A stretch of DNA of 64,000 bases from Stenopsyche tienmushanensis (lineage: Eukaryota > Arthropoda > Insecta > Trichoptera > Stenopsychidae). The notes beneath the pieces are model-generated. The model saw only the letters and a program-made list of their open reading frames with translations. It made no database searches and had not been told where the DNA came from. Positions 1 to 11,390 of the stretch are shown here, in pieces. A program made the translations under genes and the position numbers. Numbering within the stretch: the stretch's first letter is position 1; every line of letters starts with the position of its first letter. Where the stretch lies: assembly GCA_008973525.1 (NCBI GenBank), contig WACJ01000269.1, forward strand, positions 434,001 to 498,000, written 5' to 3'.

Positions 1-283
1 TAGTAGTTTTTAATACGACACATACGACATTTGATAGATATTATTAATTTAGAAAAGGATCCCTAAATTAAGGTCCAAATTATTAATGTTGTTGCGTTGA
101 GGTAAACAGGAGGGCATGTATCTCTTCTAATGACGAAGGTAACGTGTACTGATTAACTGTCATATGTGATTTCTTGAGTCTTTTTTTCAGTTTAATAGTA
201 TAAATAGTACAGAAATAGATTGAATACGTTACTTTGAGTGATGTTTTCTAATTTTAAAGAGCAATCCCTAGTGCTATTTTTTG
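1..283. other. Non-coding AT-rich DNA, nothing recognised
   Basis: AT-rich sequence without a credible exon or bounded repeat. It leads into the first copy of repeat family E. Open frames are short and have no protein-like composition. Confidence 0.5.
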
Positions 284-628
284 TCAAATGACATCCAGAA
301 GAGTAACAGAATAATATTCATGATTACAATTGGATTCTATTAATATCTCTATATTGGAATCCAAATTGATGATTAGTTCTCAATTTCATTCCCCTTGATC
401 ATCGGCCTTTTTCTTAAGTTCTTGACTGTAGTTTTTCTAAGATGAACTGACTATAGATGTTATGTTTTGAGCTATGAGTAGATTTATGTGCCTGTAGGAT
501 TTGACTTTTCCGGGCTTAAAAATTAAAACATTTTCTTGACAAATTGGCATTCTTGTAAGAATTTTCTAGGATGCAATTCTTTTTAAATTTTCACGATCCG
601 CACCCGCGTTTTCGCGTGATAATAATAT
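284..628 (+). repeat. Repeat family E, copy 1
   Basis: About 345 bp closely resembles 2667-3005 in the same orientation. Both copies begin with CAAATGACATCCAGAA and end near TTTTCGCGTGAT or TTTTCGTGTGAT. Inside is a short inverted repeat, TTGGATTC (330-337) paired with GAATCCAA (357-364), which is kept in both copies. The class is unknown. Copy 2 lies beside a CENP-B/Tigger-like coding remnant, so this may be the non-coding flank of a Tigger-type element, but no terminal inverted repeat was found to prove it. Confidence 0.6.
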
Positions 629-2033
629 GCAGCTTACTCGATTTTATTAATCGTTTCCAAATAATAATTATCGATCAGAAATATCTATATTTTCGATTTT
701 TCATATATTTTGCTCTGAATTTTCATATATAATATGTTGCTATTTAATTTAAGACCTAAAGTATTTTAACAAAAAAATAGTATTTATATTTTTGATTTAT
801 TTAAATTAAATTTTGCATTATGAATATTTCATCAACCTTTCTTTGAAGATGTGTCAAATTCATCCTTCATGTTGTTGGGTGGCCATTAAGGAGAAAACGC
901 ATTCCTTTTCAACAAGGAATGCTAAATACAAACCGATGTACCAATTTGAAGATTCCTTCCTAGAATTTAATTACGGAACCCACTCAGAATGTCCTGTTGC
1001 AAACTTTTACGTCCGGCCTTGCTACGTTGTATTTATTTCCGACGCCATATGAACTTACTACATCGGAAGAAGTATCCTGGAAAATTCTAAAATGTCTCTT
1101 TTCGGGAATAATGAAATAAAGTGATGTCGTACGTGACAAGTTCCGCACATATGAAGTGTCAGACTTAATTTCGAATGTAATATTTCATCCATGGGGAACG
1201 TACATGAAAATTCTGCATTTATACGCTTCAAACATGACAGTAAGAAAATTAAATGATAAATGTAAGCGGAAGTAATATTCTTGTCCTGGATGAAGTTGTG
1301 GGGAACAATATAAATATTTCGATTTGGCAAAATGTTTCAATTCATGAAAAGATGCAGATCTTAATGAATTGAAATATTAATTTACATCTTATGATAACGA
1401 AGCGCACTGAAAGGTCTTAATTAAAACGGGGCAAACCGATACTTAATAATTAGCGCTTTAACGAGAATGACAGACTCAATTTGAATAAGCAGTTCATTAA
1501 ATTTTGAAATAAAATTAATTGCGTTTCGCGAACGTCATCTTGTCGTTCCAGGAATTTATTGTCGTCTGAAAACATTTAATGAAAGATGTCAACTTCGTAA
1601 ATTCTTTAGCATCCATTGGCTTTGATGTCTATTTAAATCAATTGGGATTGGTGGATTTACTTTCGTGGAAATGCTGCAAATAGGTCGAAGCAGCTTAAAA
1701 TGCAGGAAAGCTGCTGAAGGATTTACGGAGCTGCATAGCTTAGAGGTAATATATTTGGCTAGGAATATTAAATTTTAAAGCGGATTTTATGAAAGAGCTA
1801 TTACTATATATGATGTGGATAAATCTTTATTTAAATGCCGAAGTACTTATCAGTACTAAGCATTATATATGGGATCAAAAATTCTGCCGCTCGAACTGAC
1901 GCGTGCAACCTATGACAACGTATCCGCTTATTATTGATAACGCAAAGCAAATTATTCTTGTTTTTTCTTAATAAAATGATGCGATTTGATCATTCAAATG
2001 TGGCATAATCGAGTTAAAATAGTTCTCGACAGT
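629..2033. other. Non-coding stretch without recognised features
   Basis: AT-rich DNA with scattered open frames of 60-90 codons that begin at non-ATG codons or have no protein-like pattern. I see no gene, RNA or bounded repeat. Confidence 0.5.
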
Positions 2034-2039
2034 AAATAT

Positions 2040-2130
2040 TGTGGTGATACAGCAGACCTACGGTAATCCGACAAACCTTCTGCAAAGCAATGTCGGATTA
2101 TCGAATTTATCGGACTATACAGTACTGCCC
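2040..2130. repeat. Tigger/pogo-like terminal fragment
   Basis: The reverse strand of about 2098-2128 reads like a Tigger/pogo terminus, with CGATAATCCGACA following a TATAGTCCGATAAA-type start. A related CGGTAATCCGACAAA lies in the other orientation at about 2061-2076. The two facing ends lie about 20 bp apart, which suggests a strongly deleted element. Family assignment rests on motif memory only. Confidence 0.3.
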
Positions 2131-2282
2131 TCGACCTCTTGTAGTTTGGGACTGTTTTAAAAGGAGTACTTGTAATCCACAAAAAAACAAAATAATGAGA
2201 TATTCATAGATTAATACAAGATTTTATATTATAGAATTAACAACAAAAACACAATGGCCGTCATATTACCATCATCAAATGT

Positions 2283-2530
2283 GTTCCATGCTGATTTTTG
2301 AAGCTTTCCAACCATTCTTTGATAACTAAATAGTCTTCTCTTTTGTTATTTCCTTGAAAAACAACTGCTTTCATGATCAATATGGACACATAAATAGTTG
2401 AATGCCTGTTTCTTTCCAGAATAAACCAAATATATAAATCTTCCTTCTCCTCTAGATATTTAGCTATCTTGAGAGTTTTCTTCTTGTCTGGCTTAAAATC
2501 AGTGATGGAGACGAATCTTTAAATGTTGTA
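2283..2530 (-). pseudogene. Tigger/jerky-type transposase N-terminal remnant (CENP-B HTH)
   Basis: The minus strand stays open for about 80 codons and has the spacing of the CENP-B-type helix-turn-helix that binds transposon ends. It contains EEKEDLYIWF, then a hydrophobic helix, then EWLESFKNQHG, which matches the family pattern of a WF helix followed by GWLxxFkxRHg. No start codon or DDE domain is attached, and the frame ends in a stop shortly after the motif. It is therefore a broken fragment. Repeat family E lies immediately to the right, so the two may derive from one element. A domesticated CENP-B-like gene is unlikely given the isolation of the domain. Confidence 0.5.
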
Positions 2531-2666
2531 CTTGTATGCTCAACTCTTTTTGTATCAGAGCCACATTTCAGCAAAGAAGGTCATTTTAGTTGTTTTCTTT
2601 TTTAGGAGCTGTGTATAAAATTGTTATTTTGGGGGATGTTTTTTTGATTCTAAGAAGCTTTGATGC

Positions 2667-3005
2667 CAAATGACATCCAGAAATGTAGCAAAGTGGAATC
2701 TTTGGATCACAATTGGATTCTATTGAAAATCCTATATTGGAATCCAAATTGATTATTAAATATCAATTTCTTCCCCCTTTATCATAGACTTTATTCTTTT
2801 CGACTGTAGTCTAAGTGGAACTGACCATCTAGAGCAGATTTATATGTCTGTAAGATTTGACGTTGTTGTAAGATTTAACGTTGTCTTTTATCTTCCAGGT
2901 TTTAATTTTTTTAAATTGAGAAAATAACATTCTTATAAGAATCTGTTAGGGTGCATTTCTTTTTTAACTCTTTATGGTGTCCACGTTTTCGTGTGATGAT
3001 AAAAT
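2667..3005 (+). repeat. Repeat family E, copy 2
   Basis: Direct repeat of 284-628 with many substitutions and small indels. The internal inverted repeat is preserved. The copies share the CAAATGACATCCAGAA start, the hairpin and the run ending in the TTTTCG(T/C)GTGAT motif. The divergence suggests an old family. Confidence 0.6.
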
Positions 3006-3092
3006 ATTTTTTTAAAATGATGTTATAATGTTAGTTTTGTTATCACATGAAAATGGTTTACAGCAAGTTAGAGTTAAATATTGTATATTCTT

Positions 3093-3535
3093 AACTAGCT
3101 GGTACCCGGCGCGTTGCTGCCACAGAACTAATGACTCTAAAAATATCATTTGAAATTTGAAAGAGTTATCTTGTTTAATTAGGAATAATAGAAATAATAA
3201 AATTTAATTTATTTTTTTGGCTTTATTATAAATATAAACAAACAACGATTTTTATATATAAGATCTACTGTAAGTTAATTTTACTATATCTATATTATTT
3301 GAGAAAGTGCAAACAATAAGTTGAAAAAGTTTTATCGCAATCTAATGAACGGTATGGCAGTGCATAAAATACGAACAAACAAATTTTTATTTTTGTATAT
3401 TAGACTATAATTATGTTACTCGCGCAATCCTTAGCAATAAGTGAACGAAGTTTTATTGCAATTTGATAAATGATATAGCAGCACATTAGATTCGAACAAA
3501 CAAGAATTCATTTTTATATATAAGATTTGGTGGGC
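3093..3535. repeat. Interspersed repeat with internal ~115-bp subrepeats
   Basis: The start, ACTAGCTGGTACCCGGCGCG, resembles a terminus I know as common in insect genomes. The far end is rich in CGAACAAACAA followed by TTTTTATATATAAGAT. The segments at about 3305-3398 and 3424-3525 are diverged copies of each other, each with a TTTTAT(C/T)GCAAT core and ending in the CGAACAAACAA motif. A third, shorter version lies near 3229-3265. The transposon class is left open. Confidence 0.45.
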
Positions 3536-4818
3536 CTTCATTTAGTGAGAATTTTGATTTTGTGAATTTTGGACTAAAATAAAATAAATTTAATTAAATC
3601 CCTTAAATGCTATTTTTTTAACATCATTAAATTTTCACGAAAGCTTCAAGTTTATTTTGATCTTTAAGAGACCGCATTTGCTTTTGTAAACTCTTCAACA
3701 TTCAGTACAATAGAAAACATTTTCTTCAAAAAAATGAAAGAAGAAACTAGCTGTAATATATTTTCTTTAAAAAAATATCAGCACTTTGTAGTTTACTAAG
3801 GTTTTTGTCAGACGAAACTGCTATCAGACGAACCCATTATCGCCACATGTTCAAAAGAGGCGTTCTTTTAATAGCGAATCCACGTCACACATTCATAATC
3901 CACTGCATTTTGCAGACAACAATGATAGTGCTCTAAAAATGCTTTTTCTGTCGTAGCCAAAAAGCTCTTTAGATCTTTTGTGTCATTTTCTTCCAATAAA
4001 CAAGCTGGATGGTTGGCCAACGACAATTTTCAGGGATTCGCATAAAGCCAACCTAAACCGAATGTGCGTTTCAATCAATCTCAAATTTGCATTGTTAAAT
4101 TGCGGCTTAGCCAAATTATAATTAAAAACCGAGCGATTATGATCATTTAGCTCTTTGTTAATATAATAGTTGCTTTATTAAGAGGAAATGTCGTTTATAA
4201 TAACCGGAGGAAGTTGCCGTCCATGAAGTAGAATCAGGATGTGCGGTGGCTTATCTCTCAAATGTGGCAATTGTATTTTTCGCGTTAGTCACGGTGAATA
4301 ATAATTTCATAACGTCTGGAATACATAAAAATACACTTTTTTAATATTACGACTTCTGATTGTGTTGATATACGAAGAATTTCCAATGGAAAGAGGATGA
4401 CCGCTTCATCCCAGAAGGAAAAATCCCTATTACTTTTCTCTTCGGCGCGTCTGCTCTCACACTCGATGAATTCGGGACACTTCAATATCCATTAAAATTT
4501 CACTTATACGAATGCTTTTCAACACCGTCCCACCATTAATCCTTACCTATTCAAATATTAATAAGTGCCCTTAAAATTTATGACCGTTTCGAACTCATTA
4601 TGGAATCTCACAAGTTTGAAGTGAGATATTTTTAAGAGATGCTTCTTTTCGAACAAACATTTTCCAGCTGGGATTCTTTCGTGCAAAGACGCATTTGAAG
4701 TGCTTTCACTTTTCGGTGTTAAAAGACTGCTTCGTTCATCTTTAAAAATATCTCAATTGTGTCATAAAATATATAGAACGATATATTTTTAATTTGAAAA
4801 AAAATGTTTAATTCATAT
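3536..4818. other. Non-coding stretch without recognised features
   Basis: AT-rich DNA. A 66-codon minus-strand frame at 4285-4485 has no recognisable domain. The minus strand around 3975-4070 has a slightly protein-like frame with stops, possibly a decayed transposase, but I cannot name it. Confidence 0.4.
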
Positions 4819-4960
4819 TGTTGGGGTAGTCATACATTGGTCATGCGCCTAATGTTAGTCGATTCGACTAACCCTGTAAATAATTGTGTTGCCTCTATTT
4901 TAGCCTTTGTCGGCTCTTTTTAATAGTTGTACTAGTTAGGTCATGTGGTCTGTACAAGTG
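4819..4960 (+). repeat. Possible LTR-like fragment with perfect palindrome
   Basis: The sequence starts TGTTGGGGTAG, like the TGTTGGG start of many BEL/Pao LTRs. The start at 36870 is similar, and both are preceded by CATAT. At 4854-4872 there is a perfect 9+1+9 palindrome, GTTAGTCGATTCGACTAAC. A close variant lies at 37451-37469. No second LTR, target duplication or coding region was found, so the LTR reading is weak. Confidence 0.25.
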
Positions 4961-5429
4961 GTTTCATCAAAATTGCAAATTGAATATGAATGTGCAGAAT
5001 AATTAAATATTTAACTGCTCCAGATTTAATTTTGATCCCATTCATATATTATGTTTTTTCTTTTAGCTATCGTTCAATTCTTCAGACATATTCCTCAAAC
5101 ACCATCCTATCGTGTTTCATCCATTCACCTTCCAAATTCCAATGACCCTTGTATTGCAAAAAATGTTTTATTTCAATGAACGTTTTGTTATTTCAGGTAA
5201 GGAAGATGCAATGGCTTGTAATTTTAAAACAGAACTGATTATTAAGGTATGTCTATTTTTTATTTCATATTGTAAGAGTTTGAACTGAACAATCCAGCGA
5301 GCTAATTTGCTTATATTGTTATATAAGAGACAGAAGATTCTTTGAAATCCTTGAATTTCATGCACATTTATAATAAAGTGAAAAGTGCTAGTGAATGCAG
5401 GGTGCCTTTATTTTCTGCAGGATCCTTAA

Positions 5430-5816
5430 CCCTTTGAGTAGTGAGCTTATTTTAAATCATCATAAACTTAGATGCTATATTCATATATGCACCACTTATC
5501 ATCCATACAAATCCAATTATTTCTCAACCCCGCTCAGCGTGAATCAATTTTGTAAATAAACACTGTTGATAGCAAATTAACTTCGTTTATTTCTAAACAT
5601 AAACATAAACAATACACTTGAAATTGGTTCATTTGGGTCATCATTATTCAATCGTACGATGTATGCAAAACACTTTTTCCGTTTCTCTTTTTCTGAATTC
5701 AACGTGGAAGACACTCTCAACGTCTCTGTCTCTCTCCTAGCTGTCCAACGTGTAAGAGTGTTCCTTCAGAATCACTGGAATTCGATCGCAAATACGCGTC
5801 TGTACTCCTTATAAGG
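5430..5816 (+). mobile_element. MITE family A, complete copy (TTAA-flanked)
   Basis: A 387-bp element flanked by TTAA at 5426-5429 and 5817-5820. The left end is CCCTTTGAGTAGTGAGC. The right end, read inward on the minus strand, is CCTTATAAGGAGTACAG, so the terminal inverted repeats are imperfect. The interior carries runs of the type GTCTCTGTCTCTCTCC near the right end and CATAAACATAAACAAT in the middle, both seen in the other copies. TTAA duplications are a hallmark of piggyBac, Kolobok and Sola3 transposition. There is no coding capacity. Confidence 0.75.
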
Positions 5817-5820
5817 TTAA

Positions 5821-6689
5821 GAGTCTGAATAAAGAATATATAGACAGACAATTTTACATGTGTAATACATCATTATAAATTCGTATGATGACATATAGTC
5901 GGCGCCACTATTGATAAATCAACATGATGTTTAGGAAGTGCCAATCTTAAAATACCAACATATCAACCAGTTCACAAGTTACAGTGGATTCAGTGGGGCT
6001 ACTTTAAAAGACCGAGTAGTTTTTTTCGGAATGCAGTGAAAAGCTATTCGAGATGATCATGTTGATTTTACTGAAAATATTTTCTGGAGTGCATTTCTGA
6101 GTCTAGTCTTTGGTTTCCTGACAAGGCCGTAATAAAAAGTATATGGATTGTATTTGGCACCAAGGCCAAATACAAGTATAATATATATAAATTTAACAAA
6201 GAATCACAACGTAAAGTCAAAAGAATTCAAAAAAAAAGCTGGCAGCATCATCAATATTTCCTGTCCTATTTTCCCGAAACGAAGTCATACGCTTTTAGAC
6301 ACTCGTGATGGACGGAAAATATTAACACTTCACATTCGACATATGCGCGTTCCATATAAACGCCAATGATATATGACAATATCTTATTATTAGGTCTATG
6401 TATAAATAAGATCGCTTTTTTGTGTCACCCGGTTACGTCTCGCCATTTAACGAAGCTACAAATATTCTCCCACTTCTTGTTAACTCGTTCGTCGCTGTGT
6501 TCACCATATATTGTGGACGGGCGTTCCCCGCATCATTTCGGTGGACGTTTTCTTCCTCTGCTTATAAAAGATTTAACAATTTATTTTATTTCTATTTAAT
6601 AGAATTAACACATGCAAATATAAAATAAACAGAATATAAAAAAATACATAAATTAAATCAATACTCGTTACACAATCTTACAATCCCAA
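5821..6689. other. Non-coding stretch, short unsupported ORFs
   Basis: Overlapping plus-strand open frames of 68-77 codons at 6148-6628 show no domain and no shared codon pattern. No bounded repeat was recognised. Confidence 0.4.
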
Positions 6690-7753
6690 AGTAGAAGAGG
6701 CTGCTTCTGCCGATGAAAATGCAGCTAAGATATTTTTACCACAATTTCTGAAGATAATAAATGAAAATTGTTATTCCCCGCACCAAATTTGCAATGCTGA
6801 TGAAATAGGACTTAACTGAAAAAAAAAACCAATAGAACGTTTATTGCAAAAACTGAGAAAACGGCCAGTAGTTTTAAAGCTGCTAAAGATAGAGTAACGT
6901 TAATTTTTTGTGGTAATGCGTCAGGAGATTGCACGATGAAACCTCTTTTAATTAATGGAGCTTTAAACCACATAGCAATGAAAGGTGTAAATATGAAAAA
7001 TCTTCCTGTTCGTTGGATGTCCAAAAAAATCTGGATGACTGCTTCAATATTTACACAATGGTTTAATGAAAATTTTATCCCAGAAGCAGAAAGTTATTTG
7101 AAGAAGAAAAACCTTCCATTCAAAGTTCTCTTACTCTTAGATAACGCGCCCGATCATCCACAAGATATGCATCATCCAAATGTTGAAATTATATTTTTAC
7201 CACCAAATACGACTTCCCTAATCTAACCGTTAGACCAAGGGGTGATTTCAACATTCAAAGCATACTACATAAAGCAATCATATGAAGAAATATTAAATAA
7301 AGGGAAATGCGCCACTCACGTTTTTAGAAGCCTGGAAAAATTTTCACGATCTTAAATTGTGAAATTAAAAAGTTCAACATTAAATGCTTGTTGGAGAGCA
7401 GTATGACCAAAAATAATTCCAACAAGATATGAAACATTTAACAACATTTTAAATATGACAAAAGTATTGGGATAAGGGTTAGAGAATTTAGAATTCATTG
7501 ACATCGATAAATTGTTGATCAAGAAATAGACGAAGAAGAATTGATTTATATGGTGTCAACCAACTAAAAAGATAATGTTGAAAGTAACGATGTTAGTGAT
7601 AATGACATTACTAATGAACCAAATAGATTTACGTCTAAAGACATTTCAGAAATTTTACAATTGGCCAGTCACTTAGAAAATAAAGTTTTGGTCACTGATC
7701 TTGTTATTGAACGCACGAGAATTTGTCAGTTAATCAGCAAATCTAGCGTCTGA
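6690..7753 (+). pseudogene. Tigger/pogo-family DDE transposase, decayed
   Basis: Fragments of a pogo/Tigger (jerky-type, DDE_1) transposase run through three frames. The first catalytic block is NADEIGLN, with its Asp codon at 6799-6801, followed at once by a stop (6817) and an A-rich frameshift. The longest open piece (about 6936-7226) contains the LLLLDNAPDHP block, with its Asp at 7140-7142. A stop at 7224 separates PPNTTSLI from PLDQGVI, whose Asp is at 7233-7235. The last two acidic residues are 31 codons apart, as expected for this group. A C-terminal helix ends at a stop near 7753. The N-terminal DNA-binding part is missing. The element is inactive but may be a relative of whatever moved the Tigger-like MITEs at 30.5, 35.8 and 47.2 kb. 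Confidence 0.85.
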
Positions 7754-8890
7754 CGTCGAACGTCTTTTTATAATGTCTTGTAGACGACAATTGTCTAAAT
7801 ATCTTTCGAGATCGAACTCTAAACATGCATTCCTTGTCCTCTTCCGTGCGACTCTCGAATTTGAGCCCCGCGAGAAACAACACCGATTCGCGGCTGGCGA
7901 CGAGTGTGTTAACGTGGAGGTAAATTTATCCCACGACGACGGATAACTTTGATGTGTACCATGCGATGGAAGGACGATAAGAAGAGCTTTCTATCATATT
8001 GCAAATGAATGCATGTGTCTCTTAAAAATGGTTTCCGTGAGTAGCTTTACACATATCCGTTTCCCTCGGCAAACGGGCTTTCTTCCGCTCAGGCCGGAAG
8101 CGGAGGAAGTGCAGCGATGGCTTCCTTTGACGGGCCGACGATGGATGCGATTTATATTTGCCATCGAACACTTTATATTGAATTTATTTTCTACATCATC
8201 GAAACGCATTCAGTTGCAATTCACAACAGAAAAATAAGTTTTTCTATGTGGACATTTCCCAGTAAATTGTCTAAGGCCAATATTATATGAAATAATATAA
8301 ATTTATTATATAGTTCGTAGTTGGTACCCAATATTTATGTGCTCAGTATATAGTATCCATTTAAATTAACTTTATTATATCAAAAACGTTTTTATAATGC
8401 TCAATATTCCAATGAAATCCAATTAAATAATCTCTTAGAAACCATCCCTTGCATCATAGGAAGCCAAATATGGAATACAGGATAAAAAAATTGTAATGTT
8501 ATTGCGAGCGTTCAGGATAATTTAAAAAAAACACGTCATTGCTTTTTATTTTGTGTGAATATAGTAATTTAAAAAAATTCATATAAACGGTTTTTTTTAT
8601 TGAGGTTTGCATTTCGATAGCGCATTCGAGCAAGATGTTTATTTTTGTAATATATTTGTGCATACCCTAAAAAAGCGTAATGATTCATCAGACAGTCTAA
8701 CACAAGTTGAGGACATATTTAGCTGAAGAAGTGAATGCAGGTTCAGATTCTAATTGCGATTCCAACTATTCAAATGCTCTTTTTTAAGTCCATATAAAAC
8801 ACACGAAACAATCCTGAATTTCCCTTTTTTAAGTTCTAAATATGCATTAACTATAAAAATGTATACATTTGTTTAAAAAATATATTTCAG
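7754..8890. other. Non-coding stretch before the CpG-rich zone
   Basis: AT-rich for the most part, with a patch of higher GC at about 7840-8160. Overlapping open frames on both strands at 7994-8237 have no recognised domain. No repeat boundary was seen. Confidence 0.4.
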
Positions 8891-10617
8891 TAAATCGTCG
8901 TTATTACAAAGCTGCGATGGCAAAGCGCGATTTTTTACGGCCGAGTCCGGATACGCGCAGAGATTAAACGCGTAGGGTCGCCGGACATAATCGGTCGCGT
9001 TTACAGATCCTCCCGTCCCCCCGTCGTAATTAATGTTGCTGAAAAAATTCCAACAGCATAATTATTCAATCCATTGATTTTCAGCCACCGCATTATGTAC
9101 AGATTTATCTCCGCGAGGCGGACGAGGGCTAATTTATTTTTTGGGCAAATTTCACGGGTCAAAATATTCGCCGCTGACATTTTTCCGGGCTCTAATCGAC
9201 GAACGAGAAGCGATCGCGCTCGTTTTTTTAATAATTATTAACGTCCGCGTCGTAATTAAAATTTACTCACAAAGAAAAAAATATTCTATGGTGATTTTCA
9301 ATAAAAAAGCAATTCTTTGCGTGAAAACTTTTCGCCGTATTAATCTGACGGTGATTTATTTAATCGGCGGAATTTACGAACGCCGCACACGAGAAATTTG
9401 CGAACGCGTCGCGACTTTTGTACCGTTGGAACTTTTGATTTGCGAACGCGCGGGCGTGCATTCGTATTATTCATTTTTCACACTTTCGAACGGCATTCGG
9501 ATTTCGATCCTCTCGTGTGTAATTTCCGAAAATAGCGAACGTCTTTCGGCGAATATCTTCTGCGGAATAAATTCGATAAATATTTATTTATCCGAATCTA
9601 TCGCTTCGATGATTATTCATCTGTCGCATTTCACGCGTCGGTGACGAAAAAGCGTTTATAAATAAACCGATCGGGGTAGAAACGATGCGACTCGTCGGAA
9701 ATGAGAATACGAGACGAAAATAATAAATTATTTGAACGCGTGGAATGAAACCCGTTTCTTCGATGGCATTCGAGTGTTTCGAAAATAATGAGGTTATGTT
9801 GCTAAAAATGAACCGAGTGTGGATATTTCGAACCGCAAATATTGTTCGCCGAGGGAAAATATTGCGTAGATGCGAAGGAGCAGATCGATCGCGATTCGCG
9901 CCGGCGAGCGGTTCGAGTGCGAATTTTTGAAAAGGCGCGCGGCGCGTCTGACAGTCGGTCGCCGCTCGGCTCGGGCGGCGCGGCACGCGAGAGGGGCGCG
10001 ACGTTGTCGGATCTCCGTCGCCCGCCGATCTGCGACGTTGTAAAAACGCGGAACGTCCGAAAGCGCGACGACGCCGCCGTCTCGGCTCCGAATCGATTCG
10101 CCGCTCGCCGAACGGAGCGGGCTTTCGGATTTTCGAAACCTTCAAAATTAAATGCGCTCGAATATCGCTCACAATCGTCATTCTGAAAAAATTGCAGCGC
10201 AGAATAAACGACGTTCGGCCGGTTCGCTTTTTCGGTTTGGTGCGTTTTAAAATATATTTATTGATGAATTTTGAGTGCATGTATTTAATAAATAAGCATG
10301 CGTCGATGCATGTTGCAGAGATTTGAAATTGAAACAAATGTGAATTTAATGCGTCCGGACGTCCGGCGGGAAGTGCAGCGCGGTGCTGGCCGCGATCGTC
10401 CGCGTTAGGGTCGGCAGTCGCGTCTCCGTCTGGCGCGCGTCTCGTCTCGCTCCGACAGTGCAGCGGCGTCAGGCCGCCGGAGTCGCAGTCTCCGCGCGAT
10501 GCGCGTCTCTCGCGTCTCCGCCTCCGCCCCCGGCCCGGCCGCGGGGCGCTCCTGACGGCGGCCCCGGCCCGAGGCGCGCGCCTCCGCCCCCGCCCTCCGC
10601 GGATCGGCGACTCGCCG

Positions 10618-11222
10618 GTGAGTTTCGCCGGGTCTCGGCTTGTTTACGTGCGGCAGGTGCAGCCGCCGATCGATGTCAGCCGCGGATCAACAAGTATCGC
10701 GTCCACGTGCCGCCGCCGGCCGCCCCCCGAGTGCGTGCGAATTTCCGCGGGACCGTCTCGCGGCGCCCGAAGTCGGCCGAGCCTCCGATCGCGTCGCGAA
10801 ATATTCGCGATAGTCTCGCAGATCGCGCGCGACGAGATCGCGGGGCGACCGTCCGCCCTCGCGTCCCGTCGCGGTCCCCGCCGGCCGCCCCGGGGGAGGT
10901 CCGGGGCTCGACTCGGACCCGGCGACCGTTCGACCGGCGATTTGAATTTCGAAACGTCCGGCCGCCGGCTTCCGTCGGTCGCGACGCGGCGCATGCGCGA
11001 CGGGCGCAATTTTATTCAAATTCGCGGAGAAATCGGGCGACGCGATCCCTCGGGACGAGCCTCCGCGGCGATCGATCTCGGGGACGGACGCGTCCGGTTC
11101 CGACCGGTCGGCGACGCGGCGGAGGCGCCGCGGAGGCCCCGCGGAGGCACAGTCGACCGCGCGCTCGCCTCGCGCTGACGTTTCGGTTCGCGCCCGCCTT
11201 CATCGCGCCTCTTCTCCCGCAG
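10618..11222 (+). other. Predicted 5' UTR intron
   Basis: A strong donor, CCG|GTGAGT, stands at 10618. A textbook acceptor, CTTCTCCCGCAG, ends at 11222, with a CTGAC-type branch-point candidate near 11174. The 605-bp interval would be an intron separating a non-coding first exon, ending at 10617, from the exon carrying the ATG at 11391. This is inferred from splice signals alone and needs transcript evidence. Confidence 0.5.
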
Positions 11223-11226
11223 ATAG

Positions 11227-11289
11227 ATGTCATCTTCGAGACCGGGAGGACCGCTCGGCGACCGTGATTCGGAGTGGATTCGGACTTGA
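11227..11289 (+). CDS. Upstream ORF 1 in the 5' leader
   Basis: A 20-codon ORF (ATG 11227, stop TGA 11287-11289) starts four bases after the predicted splice acceptor. It lies in the leader upstream of the main start at 11391. Its function, if any, would be to lower or condition initiation at the main ATG. Its ATG context (ATAGATGT) is only fair. Confidence 0.35.
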   Translation: MSSSRPGGPLGDRDSEWIRT

Positions 11290-11350
11290 GTTTCGGGGTT
11301 GTTAAAATTGAGTGGTGCGAGAAAGTGTGCGTGCGCGCATTGGTGTCAAA

Positions 11351-11386
11351 ATGTGGTGCGCGTGGTGCGGCGGCGCCGCCGGGTGA
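11351..11386 (+). CDS. Upstream ORF 2 in the 5' leader
   Basis: An 11-codon ORF (ATG 11351, TGA 11384-11386) ends four bases before the main ATG. Its start context, TCAAAATG, matches the usual insect preference for A-rich bases before ATG and looks better than that of the main start. Ribosomes would either leak past it or reinitiate a few bases later, so it could plausibly regulate translation of the downstream protein. Confidence 0.4.
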   Translation: MWCAWCGGAAG

Positions 11387-11390
11387 TGTT

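Noticed and set aside
9141..9644. Plus-strand open frame of 167 codons
   Set aside because: It starts at a TTG, has no domain and lies in the promoter-side transition zone. Long Ile/Arg-rich composition follows base composition.
9588..10337. Minus-strand open frame of 249 codons
   Set aside because: Same CpG-rich zone, overlapping frames on both strands, no recognisable domain, and no ATG-led conserved block.
10383..11267. Plus-strand open frame of 294 codons in GC-rich DNA
   Set aside because: It begins at a non-ATG codon, is dominated by Arg/Ala/Pro, overlaps similar frames on both strands and runs through a strong splice donor and acceptor. Scarcity of stops in CpG-rich DNA explains it.
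11274..11390. Extension of the 11391 protein upstream to 11274
   Set aside because: The upstream frame has no ATG, only a GTG at 11274. The first in-frame ATG is 11391.
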